Program-made: the position numbers and the translations under genes
Assembly (NCBI GenBank): GCA_002309155.1
Contig: DBXB01000071.1
Location: 14,145 to 44,212, forward strand
Direction of reading: 5' to 3'
Length of the DNA: 30,068 nt
Source of the DNA: Bacteroidales bacterium UBA1223
GTDB lineage: Bacteria > Bacteroidota > Bacteroidia > Bacteroidales > P3
Notes under the pieces: generated by a model
What the model was told of the DNA's origin: nothing
Seen by the model: the letters and a program-made list of their open reading frames with translations, nothing else
Databases searched by the model: none
Part shown: one piece after another, positions 21,256 through 29,411 of the stretch
Position numbering within the stretch: position 1 is the first letter of the stretch
How the letters are laid out: each line of letters starts with the position of its first letter

Positions 21256-22991
21256 GGTCTCCTGATTTTCCATGTCTCCTCGATGGCGTTTCCTGCGGCG
21301 TCTGTGATGCGGAAGGTGACTGTGTTTTCTCCTTTTTTCAGATAGCGTGCGTTGACGGTAAGCGAGGAGGTCTTTCCGTCATGTTCCGCCAATGCCCATT
21401 TCCCGTTGACAAAACATTTGTATGTATCCACGCCTGAGAGGTTGTCGCCGATTTTTACTTTTAATTCATTGCCATTGAATGCCTTGGTTTCAGTAAAGTT
21501 GACGGGTGCCACAGTCGGTGCGACGGTGTCGAGACGCACAGAGAAGCCTCCGAATGAGCGTGTCGACGCCTCCAGCCACTCTCCTTTCAGACGTGTGGAG
21601 CATGCCGATATCTTCTTCCCACTGATGCAGACCACGGTGAGTTTGTCTCGCAGATTCGTGGGTACACTCTTTGGTACTGCGATGCGAACGGTGAAACTCT
21701 GGTGCGGAGGCAGGGGATGCCGTACCAACTCTATCCTGTGCAAGGGTGTGAGTCCGTCAGCGTCTTTCATCACTGAGTAGGCTAGCATGTCATTGCTGTA
21801 AACAGTGTAAGGTTCCATCTCGACCGAGAAATCAGACTGTAGCATGTTGAAACGTTTGTAATAGGTGATGGGCTCCCCTTTGGCATGGATGCCGGTGTCA
21901 TGGAAGAAGACTTCCCCTTTCGATGAGATGGCTTTGACTCGGAAGCGGAAACGGGAGGTGTTGCCTTTGTAATCGCTGACACGATATTCCAACGTGTGGG
22001 TATTGTTGTCGGAGAATGACAGGTAGCCGTTGTCGCGGACAACCGTATTATAATTGCTTCTATCACCTTGGAGTCGGCGGCTTAGTATGTAATACTCACG
22101 GTTGCGTTGGAACTGCTGGTAATCTATGACGGCGTTTATGCCCCGAGTCTCCTCAAACATGAATGTGGATACCTGATACCGATGGAATAAGGTGTCATCA
22201 ACATAGAGTTCTATCTTCTCTACACCGTTTTTGCTGTTGGAGCCCGTCTCCATACGGTCGTATGTAAAGATGCCTGTATAGAATCGTCCTGACACTGTTA
22301 TTTCGTCGTTTTGGGAGCCGACCTTCATTTCGTTGTTCTTCCCGTTTATCAGGGTGGATGGAGTGGCGGGATAAATCTTGACGCCGACAATGGTAGGTGC
22401 TATGGGGTCTTCGTAAGCTATTCCGAAATAGAGAGGGTTGATGGGTTGGTCGTTGGATGCATAGCGTATCTCATAGTGGAGATGGGGCCCCGCCGAGCCT
22501 CCAGTGTTGCCTGAGAGCGCTACCAGCTGACCTTTCTTGACGGGGATGGAGTCCTTTGGCAACTCGGTGTCGAATGCATAGGTCTGATGGCTGTTCTGGT
22601 AGTCACTCACAAATTTCCCTATTTCACCGCAGAATGCGCTGAGATGCATGTAAACCGTACGATACCCGTTGGGGTGGGTGATGTATAACACTTTGCCTCC
22701 TCCCCAGGCGGAGATGTTTATTCGTGAGACATACCCGTCGGCGGGAGCATACACTTTTTCGCCCTCTTTCCCTCCTGTACGGAGGTCTATCCCAGAATGG
22801 AAGTGGTTGGATCGAATCTCGGCGAAGTCGCCAGCCATGGAGACGGGAAGATTCATGGGATGCCTGAAATAATCGGTGGGGTATTTCGTCTGGGCGACCG
22901 TGACGGACAAGTAGAGTGACATCAGTGCAAAGAAAAACACCGATGTCTGAGAAAGGATGGCTGATTTGAAGAAGTTGCGAATGTGATGCAT
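21252..22991 (-). CDS. M23 (LytM-type) peptidase
   Basis: A 579-residue secreted or membrane-anchored peptidase. A hydrophobic N-terminal segment (about 15-33) acts as signal or anchor. The M23 domain lies at about 50-200: HFHSGID with H65 and D69 as zinc ligands, TVYMHLSAF, and GPHLHYEIR with the third zinc ligand; all are intact, so endopeptidase activity on peptidoglycan cross-links is expected. The remaining 380 residues are beta-rich with Ig-like stretches, including a last domain (FNGNELKVKIGDNLSGVDTY, then GENTVTFRITDAAGN) of the kind that binds surfaces or partners. It follows recN after 30 bp and overlaps aroK. Confidence 0.9.
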   Translation of the reverse strand: MHHIRNFFKSAILSQTSVFFFALMSLYLSVTVAQTKYPTDYFRHPMNLPVSMAGDFAEIRSNHFHSGIDLRTGGKEGEKVYAPADGYVSRINISAWGGGKVLYITHPNGYRTVYMHLSAFCGEIGKFVSDYQNSHQTYAFDTELPKDSIPVKKGQLVALSGNTGGSAGPHLHYEIRYASNDQPINPLYFGIAYEDPIAPTIVGVKIYPATPSTLINGKNNEMKVGSQNDEITVSGRFYTGIFTYDRMETGSNSKNGVEKIELYVDDTLFHRYQVSTFMFEETRGINAVIDYQQFQRNREYYILSRRLQGDRSNYNTVVRDNGYLSFSDNNTHTLEYRVSDYKGNTSRFRFRVKAISSKGEVFFHDTGIHAKGEPITYYKRFNMLQSDFSVEMEPYTVYSNDMLAYSVMKDADGLTPLHRIELVRHPLPPHQSFTVRIAVPKSVPTNLRDKLTVVCISGKKISACSTRLKGEWLEASTRSFGGFSVRLDTVAPTVAPVNFTETKAFNGNELKVKIGDNLSGVDTYKCFVNGKWALAEHDGKTSSLTVNARYLKKGENTVTFRITDAAGNAIEETWKIRRP

Positions 22992-23021
22992 AGTGGTGTT
23001 TGTGCGTCGAGTCGGCGGTGT

Positions 23022-24683
23022 TTACATCGTCATGAGTTCCGCCGCTGTCTGCAGTGCGGCTTCGGTGGGCGGTTCGGCGCTCAGCATCACTGCTATCTCA
23101 TACCTTCTCTCTTCATTATCCAGCAACTTAATGTTGGAAGCGGTCATTTCCTCGCTGTCGTCTTTATAGACTTTGTAGTGTTGGCTGGCACGTGCCGCAA
23201 TCTGAGGCAGATGGGTGATGGCTATGACCTGCATCTCGTTGGACATTCGTTGCATGATGCGTCCCACTTTTACAGAGATGTCTCCGGAGATGCCCGAGTC
23301 AATCTCGTCGAATATGACTGTCGGCAACAGTCCGGCTTTGGCTGTGATAGATTTTATGGCGAGCATCAGTCTAGACATCTCGCCGCCAGAGGCAACCTTT
23401 GACAGTTCCCTCATCTGACCAGTTCTATTGGCATTGAAGAGCAGCGACACTTTGTTATTGCCCAAGGGACCGTAGTTCCCGGTCTCTTCCACTGAGGCTT
23501 CCAGTCTGGCGTTGGGCATCCCAAGTTCGGCAAGCAGTGGTCCGATCTGACTGCTGAGATTGTCGGCTGCGGTCTTGCGACAGGAGGTTAGTTTTGCCGC
23601 TTGTCGTTGTAGTTCGTTGAATGCTTTGTCGACAGCCTCCATAACCTCTTGTATGTGCTGGCTTAGGTCGCCTGCCTGACGTAGCTGTGAGTCTAGTTCG
23701 TCCTGGATGGAGAGCAACGACGTCACAGTGTCGACATTGTGCTTTTTCTGAAGACGGTATATCAAGTCGAGACGCTCGTCGACCTGCACCTGCTTCTCTG
23801 GAGAGAAAGTGATGTCGTCGTTCAGTGCGTCAAGTGTTGACACAATGTCACGTAGTTCGATCAATGTCGAGTCCAACCGATCGTATGAAGTCTTGAGTTG
23901 AGGATTGAACTCCGATATTTTAGAGAGTAGATTCTTGCTGCTGTTAAGTCTCTGCATGGCGGAGTCTTCATCGCCATCGCATATTGCAACGAGTTGCGAG
24001 AGCGTCTGTTTGATGTTTTCGGCATTGGCAAGCATCAGAGACTCCTGCTCGAGTTCTTCCTGTTCTCCTTCGACAAGGCGGACTTGCTCCAACTCATCGA
24101 AGAGGTATTTGTTGTAGTCGTAGTCTTTGCGTTGTTGCTGCTCCTCAGAGGTCAGCTTTTCTAGTTTGCGTTTCAGTCCTGTGTATTTGGTGTAGATCTT
24201 GCTGTATTCGTCAACAATCAGATGCCCGTCGCCGATGCAGTCGAGCAGGGAGGTCTGGAAAGTGCTGTCGCCGAGTAGGAGTGTGGCGTGTTGGGAGTGG
24301 ATGTCGACAAGTGAAGACCCGAGTTCCTTGAGGGTCTGAAGCGATGCAGGAGTGTCGTTTATGAAGGCTCTTGATTTGGCAGTCGGCAGTATCTCCCGTC
24401 GGAGGATGAGTGTTCCGTCATCAGAATAATCGAGGTCGTTAGTTTCGAAGAATGATTTCAGATTCAGTCCAGAGATGTTGAATTGTGCCTCAACTATACA
24501 CTTGCGACCACTGTCGGAGAGCACTTTGTTGTCGGCACGCTGTCCGAGAAGCAGTGCCAAGGCGCCGAGCATTATCGACTTGCCTGCTCCAGTTTCGCCG
24601 GTGATGGCGACGAAACCACGGTCAAAGTCGATGTCACTTTGACGTATCAATGCATAATTCTCTATGTGTAAGTGGTTCAGCAT
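23022..24683 (-). CDS. recN: DNA repair protein RecN
   Basis: RecN is an SMC-like ATPase that acts in recombinational repair of double-strand breaks. The 553 residues have Walker A GETGAGKS (29-36), a long coiled-coil middle (about 150-390), the ABC signature region SKVASGGEMSRLMLAIKS (near 430) and Walker B LLPTVIFDEIDSGISGDIS (near 453), followed by QVIAITHLPQIAA. The length is that of the family. The start at 24683 gives the standard N-terminus MLNHLHIENYALI. It lies 16 bp behind sufS. Confidence 0.96.
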   Translation of the reverse strand: MLNHLHIENYALIRQSDIDFDRGFVAITGETGAGKSIMLGALALLLGQRADNKVLSDSGRKCIVEAQFNISGLNLKSFFETNDLDYSDDGTLILRREILPTAKSRAFINDTPASLQTLKELGSSLVDIHSQHATLLLGDSTFQTSLLDCIGDGHLIVDEYSKIYTKYTGLKRKLEKLTSEEQQQRKDYDYNKYLFDELEQVRLVEGEQEELEQESLMLANAENIKQTLSQLVAICDGDEDSAMQRLNSSKNLLSKISEFNPQLKTSYDRLDSTLIELRDIVSTLDALNDDITFSPEKQVQVDERLDLIYRLQKKHNVDTVTSLLSIQDELDSQLRQAGDLSQHIQEVMEAVDKAFNELQRQAAKLTSCRKTAADNLSSQIGPLLAELGMPNARLEASVEETGNYGPLGNNKVSLLFNANRTGQMRELSKVASGGEMSRLMLAIKSITAKAGLLPTVIFDEIDSGISGDISVKVGRIMQRMSNEMQVIAITHLPQIAARASQHYKVYKDDSEEMTASNIKLLDNEERRYEIAVMLSAEPPTEAALQTAAELMTM

Positions 24684-24699
24684 GATGACTGTAGGTTTT

Positions 24700-25920
24700 T
24701 TACATCAACATGGGTGCTATCCTGTTCAGTGCGGCGATTAGTGTGTCGACCTCCTCACGGGTGTTGTATACCGCAAAGGATGCTCGCACCGTGCCGGGGA
24801 TGCCGTAACGGTCCATGATGGGCTGGGTGCAATGGTGTCCCGTGCGGACGGCAATGCCGAGTTTGTCCAGCAGGGTGCCTGTGTCGTATGGGTGTGCGTT
24901 ACCTATGAGAAACGAGATGACTGAAGTCTTGTCGGGTGCGGTGCCATAGATGTGCATTCCGCTTATCTCCATCATGCGCTCTGTTGCGTATCTCGTCAGA
25001 CTCTGCTCATGTGCCGCGATATTCTCTATCCCTGTCTCTTGCATAAAGTCTATGGCATATCTAAGCGCCACCACGTCGCCCACCGACGGTGTGCCGGCTT
25101 CGAATTTGAATGGCAGCTCGTTGTATGTCGTCTTTTCAAAAGTGACATCTTTTATCATCTCACCACCACCTTGATAGGGAGGCATCTTGTCTAAAAGATC
25201 TTCGCGGCCATAGAGGACACCAACGCCCATAGGTCCGTACATCTTGTGGCCTGAGAAGCAATAGAAGTCGCAACCCAACGATTGTATGTCGACGGGCATA
25301 TGCGACACGGCCTGGGCTCCGTCGACAAGTACGGGGATGTTGTGAGCGTGGGCTGTCTCGACTATCTCTTTTATGGGATTTATCGTTCCTAGGGTGTTGC
25401 TGACATGATTCACGGCAACGATACGTGTCTTGTCGTTGAGCAAACCACGGAATGTCTCAAGGTCTAGTATTCCCTCGTCGCTGAAGGGGATGACTTTCAG
25501 TTTCGCTTTGTGACGACCACAGGCGAGCTGCCATGGGACAATGTCGCTGTGGTGTTCCATTCCCGAGATTATTATCTCGTCGCCTTCTTTCAGAAACTCC
25601 TGACAGAAACTGTATGCCACCAGATTGATGCTTTCTGTGGTTCCACGGGTGAAGACTATCTCGTGACTATGACGGGCGTTGATGAACTCCTGAACTCTGT
25701 GACGGCATTGTTCGTAGTCTTCGGTGGATTTTGCGGCGAGGTAATGGGCTCCTCGATGTATATTGCTGTTCTGTGTCAGATAGTAGTCGCTCAATGCTTC
25801 AATCACCTGCCGAGGTTTCTGTGTTGTCGCCGCATTGTCGAGATAGACCAGAGGTTTGCCATATATCTCTTGGTCCAGTATAGGGAACAGTTTACGTGTG
25901 TTGCTTATATCCATAGTCAT
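24700..25920 (-). CDS. sufS: Cysteine desulfurase, SufS type
   Basis: SufS takes sulfur from cysteine for iron-sulfur cluster assembly. The 406 residues have the N-terminal YLDNAATTQKP motif, the PLP lysine K226 in SGHKMYGP, and the persulfide cysteine C364 in RTGHHCTQP, placed as in the class II enzymes. The usual sufBCD neighbours are absent here. The ATG at 25920 overlaps the stop of the 56-codon gene upstream (ATGA), which supports it over the ATG at 25914 and over the far longer frame to 25998. recN follows closely. Confidence 0.93.
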   Translation of the reverse strand: MTMDISNTRKLFPILDQEIYGKPLVYLDNAATTQKPRQVIEALSDYYLTQNSNIHRGAHYLAAKSTEDYEQCRHRVQEFINARHSHEIVFTRGTTESINLVAYSFCQEFLKEGDEIIISGMEHHSDIVPWQLACGRHKAKLKVIPFSDEGILDLETFRGLLNDKTRIVAVNHVSNTLGTINPIKEIVETAHAHNIPVLVDGAQAVSHMPVDIQSLGCDFYCFSGHKMYGPMGVGVLYGREDLLDKMPPYQGGGEMIKDVTFEKTTYNELPFKFEAGTPSVGDVVALRYAIDFMQETGIENIAAHEQSLTRYATERMMEISGMHIYGTAPDKTSVISFLIGNAHPYDTGTLLDKLGIAVRTGHHCTQPIMDRYGIPGTVRASFAVYNTREEVDTLIAALNRIAPMLM

Positions 25921-26087
25921 TGGTTCTTGTAACGGACATACATAAATATCAGGTATCCGATAAGGATGAGCATTCCGATATAAAATGCCCAGCCGCATCC
26001 TGCCTTAGGCAACGGACGGTCTTTGCGTAGCAGAAACCGTTTCCATTCAAAGTGTTCGCCTGAATTTTTGTTGTCGTTGTCGCTCAT
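25917..26087 (-). CDS. 56-residue single-pass membrane protein coupled to sufS
   Basis: Below usual gene-calling length. The ATG at 26087 opens a frame of 56 codons whose TGA (25919-25917) overlaps the ATG of sufS. The protein has an acidic, asparagine-rich start (MSDNDNKNSGEHFEW), a basic segment (KRFLLRKDRPLPK), then one membrane helix (about 33-51, WAFYIGMLILIGYLIFMY) and a short basic end (VRYKNQ). The start lies 11 bp behind the DedA-family gene. The tight fit to both neighbours and the clear helix argue that it is real. Function unknown; it could be a small partner of the DedA protein. Confidence 0.72.
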   Translation of the reverse strand: MSDNDNKNSGEHFEWKRFLLRKDRPLPKAGCGWAFYIGMLILIGYLIFMYVRYKNQ

Positions 26088-26098
26088 CTGCTACGGTC

Positions 26099-27001
26099 TT
26101 ATTGTACGGATTTCTTCTTCTTGTTCTTGATGATGGCACGTACTATGAGGAAGAGGCAAACAGCGGCAAAGACCACTATGATGATTTTTGAGAGAAGTCC
26201 GCTGTATTCATAGATGAAATCCATGCCTCCGGCTTTGACTGCCAGAAAACCGAGCAAGGCTAAGACGCAGTTCCAAATACCCGCGCCCAGAAAGGTGTAA
26301 AAGGTGAATACTCCGATATTCATTCTGGAGAGTCCGGCGGGTATGGATATCAGTTGGCGGATGACGGGAATGAGTCGACCCACAAAGGTGCTTACCACAC
26401 CGTGCTCGTTGAAGTAATTCTCCGCACGCTCCATCTTCTCTCCCGACAGTCGGAGCGCATGTCCCCATTTGCTGTCGGCAAATTTATATATTATTGGGCG
26501 TCCGAGCCATCTGGAAAGGAAATAGTTGATATAGGCTCCCAATAAAGCTCCTAGGGTTCCTATAAGAACGATGAGCCATATCTTCATGTCGTTGGGCGTG
26601 GCAGGGTCTGCTGAGACCATCACAGCTGGAGGTATCACTATCTCTGACGGGAAAGGAATGAAACTGCTCTCCAGAGTCATCAGAGCTCCTACTGCTCCAT
26701 AAGTCACATTGTGCCCATACCATTGCACAACCTTGGCAACCCATCCATGGTAATGTGCCGCCTCGCCAGCAATCTCCTCCTCGTCCTTTGTCAGTGCCGT
26801 GTTGTGGCCAGCATGGTTGAGAGGGTTGTCGTCTATTATTATTGTTGAATCGTACTCAGCGTCGCTCATCTCTTGTGCGATGAAGGCGGCTTCTTTGTCC
26901 TCGAAAGCAGTGATGTCATCGCTTTGAGCTGACAGAGTGAGTGCTGTCATGCAGAACAGCATCAGTGTCAGTATCTTTACCGTTGGTCTAATATGAGTCA
27001 T
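26099..27001 (-). CDS. DedA/VTT-family membrane protein with exported N-terminal extension
   Basis: A 300-residue protein. Residues about 85-290 are a DedA domain: GALMTLESSFIPFPSEIVIP, the FLSRWLGRP segment, FVGRLIPVIRQLISIPAGLS (the conserved F-GR-P-R-G pattern) and several membrane helices. DedA proteins act in undecaprenyl-phosphate or phospholipid recycling and envelope stability. Unusually, the N-terminus has a signal-peptide-like segment (1-25, ending LSAQ) and about 60 acidic residues with histidines before the first DedA helix, so that part should lie in the periplasm. A small membrane protein gene follows after 11 bp. Confidence 0.88.
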   Translation of the reverse strand: MTHIRPTVKILTLMLFCMTALTLSAQSDDITAFEDKEAAFIAQEMSDAEYDSTIIIDDNPLNHAGHNTALTKDEEEIAGEAAHYHGWVAKVVQWYGHNVTYGAVGALMTLESSFIPFPSEIVIPPAVMVSADPATPNDMKIWLIVLIGTLGALLGAYINYFLSRWLGRPIIYKFADSKWGHALRLSGEKMERAENYFNEHGVVSTFVGRLIPVIRQLISIPAGLSRMNIGVFTFYTFLGAGIWNCVLALLGFLAVKAGGMDFIYEYSGLLSKIIIVVFAAVCLFLIVRAIIKNKKKKSVQ

Positions 27002-27033
27002 ATACGCTTTGAATTGAGGGTTATGGGTGATTG

Positions 27034-28458
27034 TTACAGTGAGTCTTGCCGGTGGGCTATGATGATGTCCATGACTTGGAGGTCTTCTCTAAGTTCGGGA
27101 CAATATTTAAGCATTTCGGCTTCTCCGTTCTTGTCACAGTAAAGGCATGCCCTTACAGCATTATAGAGAAGATTGCGTTCTCCAGTATGAAAATAGCAGT
27201 ATACCAATCTCTTGTTGAATTCCAACACCATGTCGCAGTCTGCCAGACCGGTATTCAGGGCTTCGATAGCCTCGTCGTACCGTTGCAGCATGGTCAGATA
27301 GTCGGCATAAGCAAGCCATCCTTGTTCGAAATCGGTGTAATAGGGGATGGCGCACTCGAAAATCTTATCAGCTTCGTCGTACTCGCCATAGTCACCGTAG
27401 ATAAGTGCCAGCGTGGTGAGAAATAGTGGCGACTCTGGGTCTATCTTTATGGCTCGTTTTGCGGCGTCAATAGCCGATTCATACGACTGTTGCATGCTGT
27501 AGGCTATGGCGAGATTGTGCCAAGCCTCCGAATAGAATGGATCTTCTTTTGTGGCTTTGCGGTAATAGATTTCCGCCGTTGAGATATTATGTTCGTTGCT
27601 GAAACGGTAGATATCTCCTATCCTGTTGTAGATATACGCCTTGTCGTCGGTGAATTCCAAGGCGTCATGAAGGGTGTTGACGGCTCCTTGAAATTGTTCG
27701 GGATTCTCCGCAAGTTGACATTCTGCCAACTGCAGGTAGGCATAAAGGAATGTCTCGTCAATTACTATGGCGTATTGATATGCGTCGCCGGCATGCTCGT
27801 AGAGCTGGACTGAGAGATAGGCCTCACCCAGACAGAACCATCCGACTTTGGAGTAGGGATGATCCGCTACGAAACGTGAGAAATACTTTATCCATTTCTC
27901 ACTCAATCCGTCATCTTCGTAGCAGTTCGCCAACTCATAGAGGGAATGCTCGTCGTCGGGATTTATTTTTAAGGCTTTGCGGTAGTAGTTGCGCGCCATC
28001 TCCCTCTGTTCGGTTTTCTCATATTCGTCGGCTATGTTTCTGTAGATGGCTCCGAGATCGTAGCCGTCGGCAGCGGCTTTATGATAATATTGTATCGCCT
28101 TCCTTGGATGATCCAGGGCACTGTGGATCACACCAAGAGCGTACAGCACATCAGTGTTGTCCGGTTCCATCTGCTCCAGTTGTTGCAGAAGATGATACGC
28201 CTCGTTGTAACGCTCTTTGAAACAGAGTAGATGCACTCTCCTCAACCGTATCTCTGTTGAGGCCGGGAACAGTTCTTCGCCATACCGTACCGATTTCTCC
28301 AACATCTCGCCATCTGCGGTTTCCAGATAAAAATCTATGATGGTCTCAAGCTGGTCGACATCATAGAAACGGCTGCCTCCACAGTTCTGCATGGCTTCGA
28401 AATCCAGCACCAACTGCTTGACGTTGTCCTGATAGTTTTTGAAACGGTCGGTATTCAT
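27034..28458 (-). CDS. TPR-repeat protein
   Basis: A 474-residue protein with roughly ten to twelve TPR-type helical repeats covering residues about 25-460, with the W-L-G-Y-A-P pattern clearest in YALGVIHSALDHPRKAIQYY, YRNIADEYEKTEQREMARNY, YRKATKEDPFYSEAWHNLAI and the following AIAYSMQQSYESAIDAAKRA. There is no signal peptide or membrane helix, so it is cytoplasmic. TPR proteins bring partners together; no partner is evident. It is the first gene of the leftward run to aroK; a -7 box lies at 28531-28524. Confidence 0.88.
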   Translation of the reverse strand: MNTDRFKNYQDNVKQLVLDFEAMQNCGGSRFYDVDQLETIIDFYLETADGEMLEKSVRYGEELFPASTEIRLRRVHLLCFKERYNEAYHLLQQLEQMEPDNTDVLYALGVIHSALDHPRKAIQYYHKAAADGYDLGAIYRNIADEYEKTEQREMARNYYRKALKINPDDEHSLYELANCYEDDGLSEKWIKYFSRFVADHPYSKVGWFCLGEAYLSVQLYEHAGDAYQYAIVIDETFLYAYLQLAECQLAENPEQFQGAVNTLHDALEFTDDKAYIYNRIGDIYRFSNEHNISTAEIYYRKATKEDPFYSEAWHNLAIAYSMQQSYESAIDAAKRAIKIDPESPLFLTTLALIYGDYGEYDEADKIFECAIPYYTDFEQGWLAYADYLTMLQRYDEAIEALNTGLADCDMVLEFNKRLVYCYFHTGERNLLYNAVRACLYCDKNGEAEMLKYCPELREDLQVMDIIIAHRQDSL

Positions 28459-28468
28459 TGTTTTTATG

Positions 28469-28531
28469 GTAATATACTGGATATTACTTTTTTGAGATGA
28501 TCACGAGTACTCTTAGGTGATTACAAAGGTA
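28469..28531 (-). promoter_or_regulatory. Promoter and dyad of the TPR-to-aroK run
   Basis: On the minus strand TACCTTTG (28531-28524) is a perfect TAnnTTTG box, 66 bp before the ATG at 28458; a -33 box is not clear. Between it and the gene, GTAATAT (28469-28475) and ATATTAC (28481-28487) make a 7-bp dyad with a 5-base spacer that would lie in the transcript leader 10-30 bases before the start codon. Confidence 0.5.
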
Positions 28532-28552
28532 CTATTATTTTGTGTTTAATAA

Positions 28553-28918
28553 TCTAAGGTTCTTCTATATTTATAAATAGGTTTATTAACAGGCTGGTTC
28601 CTTTATTGGTAACGTTGATATGTTTATACGTTCGCTCGTCAAGTTGACTCGCCACATTTAATCTATTCTGCGGTGCTCGCAGGCTATGCCACGCGGGGCT
28701 CACCAGATATGTTGATAAGGAGTAATCGATTATTCGTTGAATCGTTGAATCGTTATAACGTTATTTCGTTTAATCGTTTAACCGAAATCAGTTGTCCCTT
28801 AACTCCCCTTTGCCGAAGGCTGCGTGGTACGCCTGCCGAACTTGATGAGGCAACACCATAAAAAAATAAAATAAAATACAGTGAGCAACTCCATTTAACT
28901 CCCCCTCATTTCACCTTA
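28553..28918. other. Gene-free interval with repeats
   Basis: About 365 bp with no gene I can support. It holds an 8-bp tandem array (28725-28788), the 10-base direct repeat TTAACTCCCC at 28799-28808 and 28895-28904 (96 bp apart), a GC-rich segment with TGCCGAA repeats and partial hairpins between these (28812-28858), a short CTGCG/CGCAG hairpin at 28668-28682, and a TAAAA-rich patch at about 28859-28878. Confidence 0.6.
28725..28788. repeat. Octanucleotide tandem array
   Basis: CG dinucleotides occur at 28727, 28735, 28743, 28751, 28759, 28767, 28775 and 28783, exactly every 8 bp. The eight units read ATCGATTA, TTCGTTGA, ATCGTTGA, ATCGTTAT, AACGTTAT, TTCGTTTA, ATCGTTTA, ACCGAAAT; the middle six share CGTT. 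Confidence 0.75.
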
Positions 28919-29338
28919 TTATTTTATCAGATTCTCCAACGCCAGTTCGTAACTGTCAAGTCCCAGACCGGCAATGATGCCTCGGCATGCCGATGTCAGT
29001 AGGGTTGTGTGCCGATAGTCCTCACGGGCAAAGATATTGCTGATATGTACTTCTATCGCGGGCGCTGTTGCGGCACTCAGTGCATCGTGGATGGCAACAC
29101 TGGTATGGCTGTAGCCTCCGGCATTGATAATGATTCCGTCGGCATCGAATCCCACAGCCTGTATTCTGTCAATTATCTCGCCTTCGATGTTGCTTTGGAA
29201 ATAACCTATCTCCACTTCAGGATGACGTTGGCGGAGACTGTCGAGGAACGACTCCATGGTGATGTCGCCGTAAATCTCGGGTTGACGCATCCCTGTTAGA
29301 TTGAGGTTCGGGCCATTGATGATCTCTATTCTTTTCAT
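28919..29338 (-). CDS. aroQ: Type II 3-dehydroquinate dehydratase
   Basis: AroQ dehydrates 3-dehydroquinate in the shikimate pathway. The 139 residues carry all family motifs: NGPNLNLTGMRQPEIYG with the catalytic tyrosine Y23, the FQSNIEGEIID segment, INAGGYSHTSVAIHDAL with H78, and EVHISNIFAREDYRH with the general-acid histidine H98. Length is normal. The ATG at 29338 lies 17 bp behind the gdhA terminator hairpin and no promoter was found between the two, so expression may depend on read-through. aroK lies about 7.7 kb downstream in the same direction. Confidence 0.96.
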   Translation of the reverse strand: MKRIEIINGPNLNLTGMRQPEIYGDITMESFLDSLRQRHPEVEIGYFQSNIEGEIIDRIQAVGFDADGIIINAGGYSHTSVAIHDALSAATAPAIEVHISNIFAREDYRHTTLLTSACRGIIAGLGLDSYELALENLIK

Positions 29339-29354
29339 GATTCAGAGATAAAAG

Positions 29355-29386
29355 AGAAAGGTCGTCCGAAGAAGGGCGACCTTTCT
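29355..29386 (-). terminator. Hairpin between gdhA and aroQ
   Basis: AAAGGTCG (29357-29364) pairs with CGACCTTT (29377-29384), extended inward by T-G, C-G and C-G pairs to a six-base loop. On the minus strand it is followed by CTCTTTTATC, a moderately T-rich tail, so it is probably a leaky terminator for gdhA. Confidence 0.7.
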
Positions 29387-29411
29387 TATGTGAAAAATTG
29401 ACGGGCAAGAA

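Noticed and set aside
28673..28861. 62-codon plus-strand open frame in the gene-free interval
   Set aside because: It runs through the 8-bp array and has no protein-like features.
28799..28894. 31-codon hydrophobic open frame on the minus strand
   Set aside because: Length and composition are compatible with chance; no neighbour coupling or start signal.
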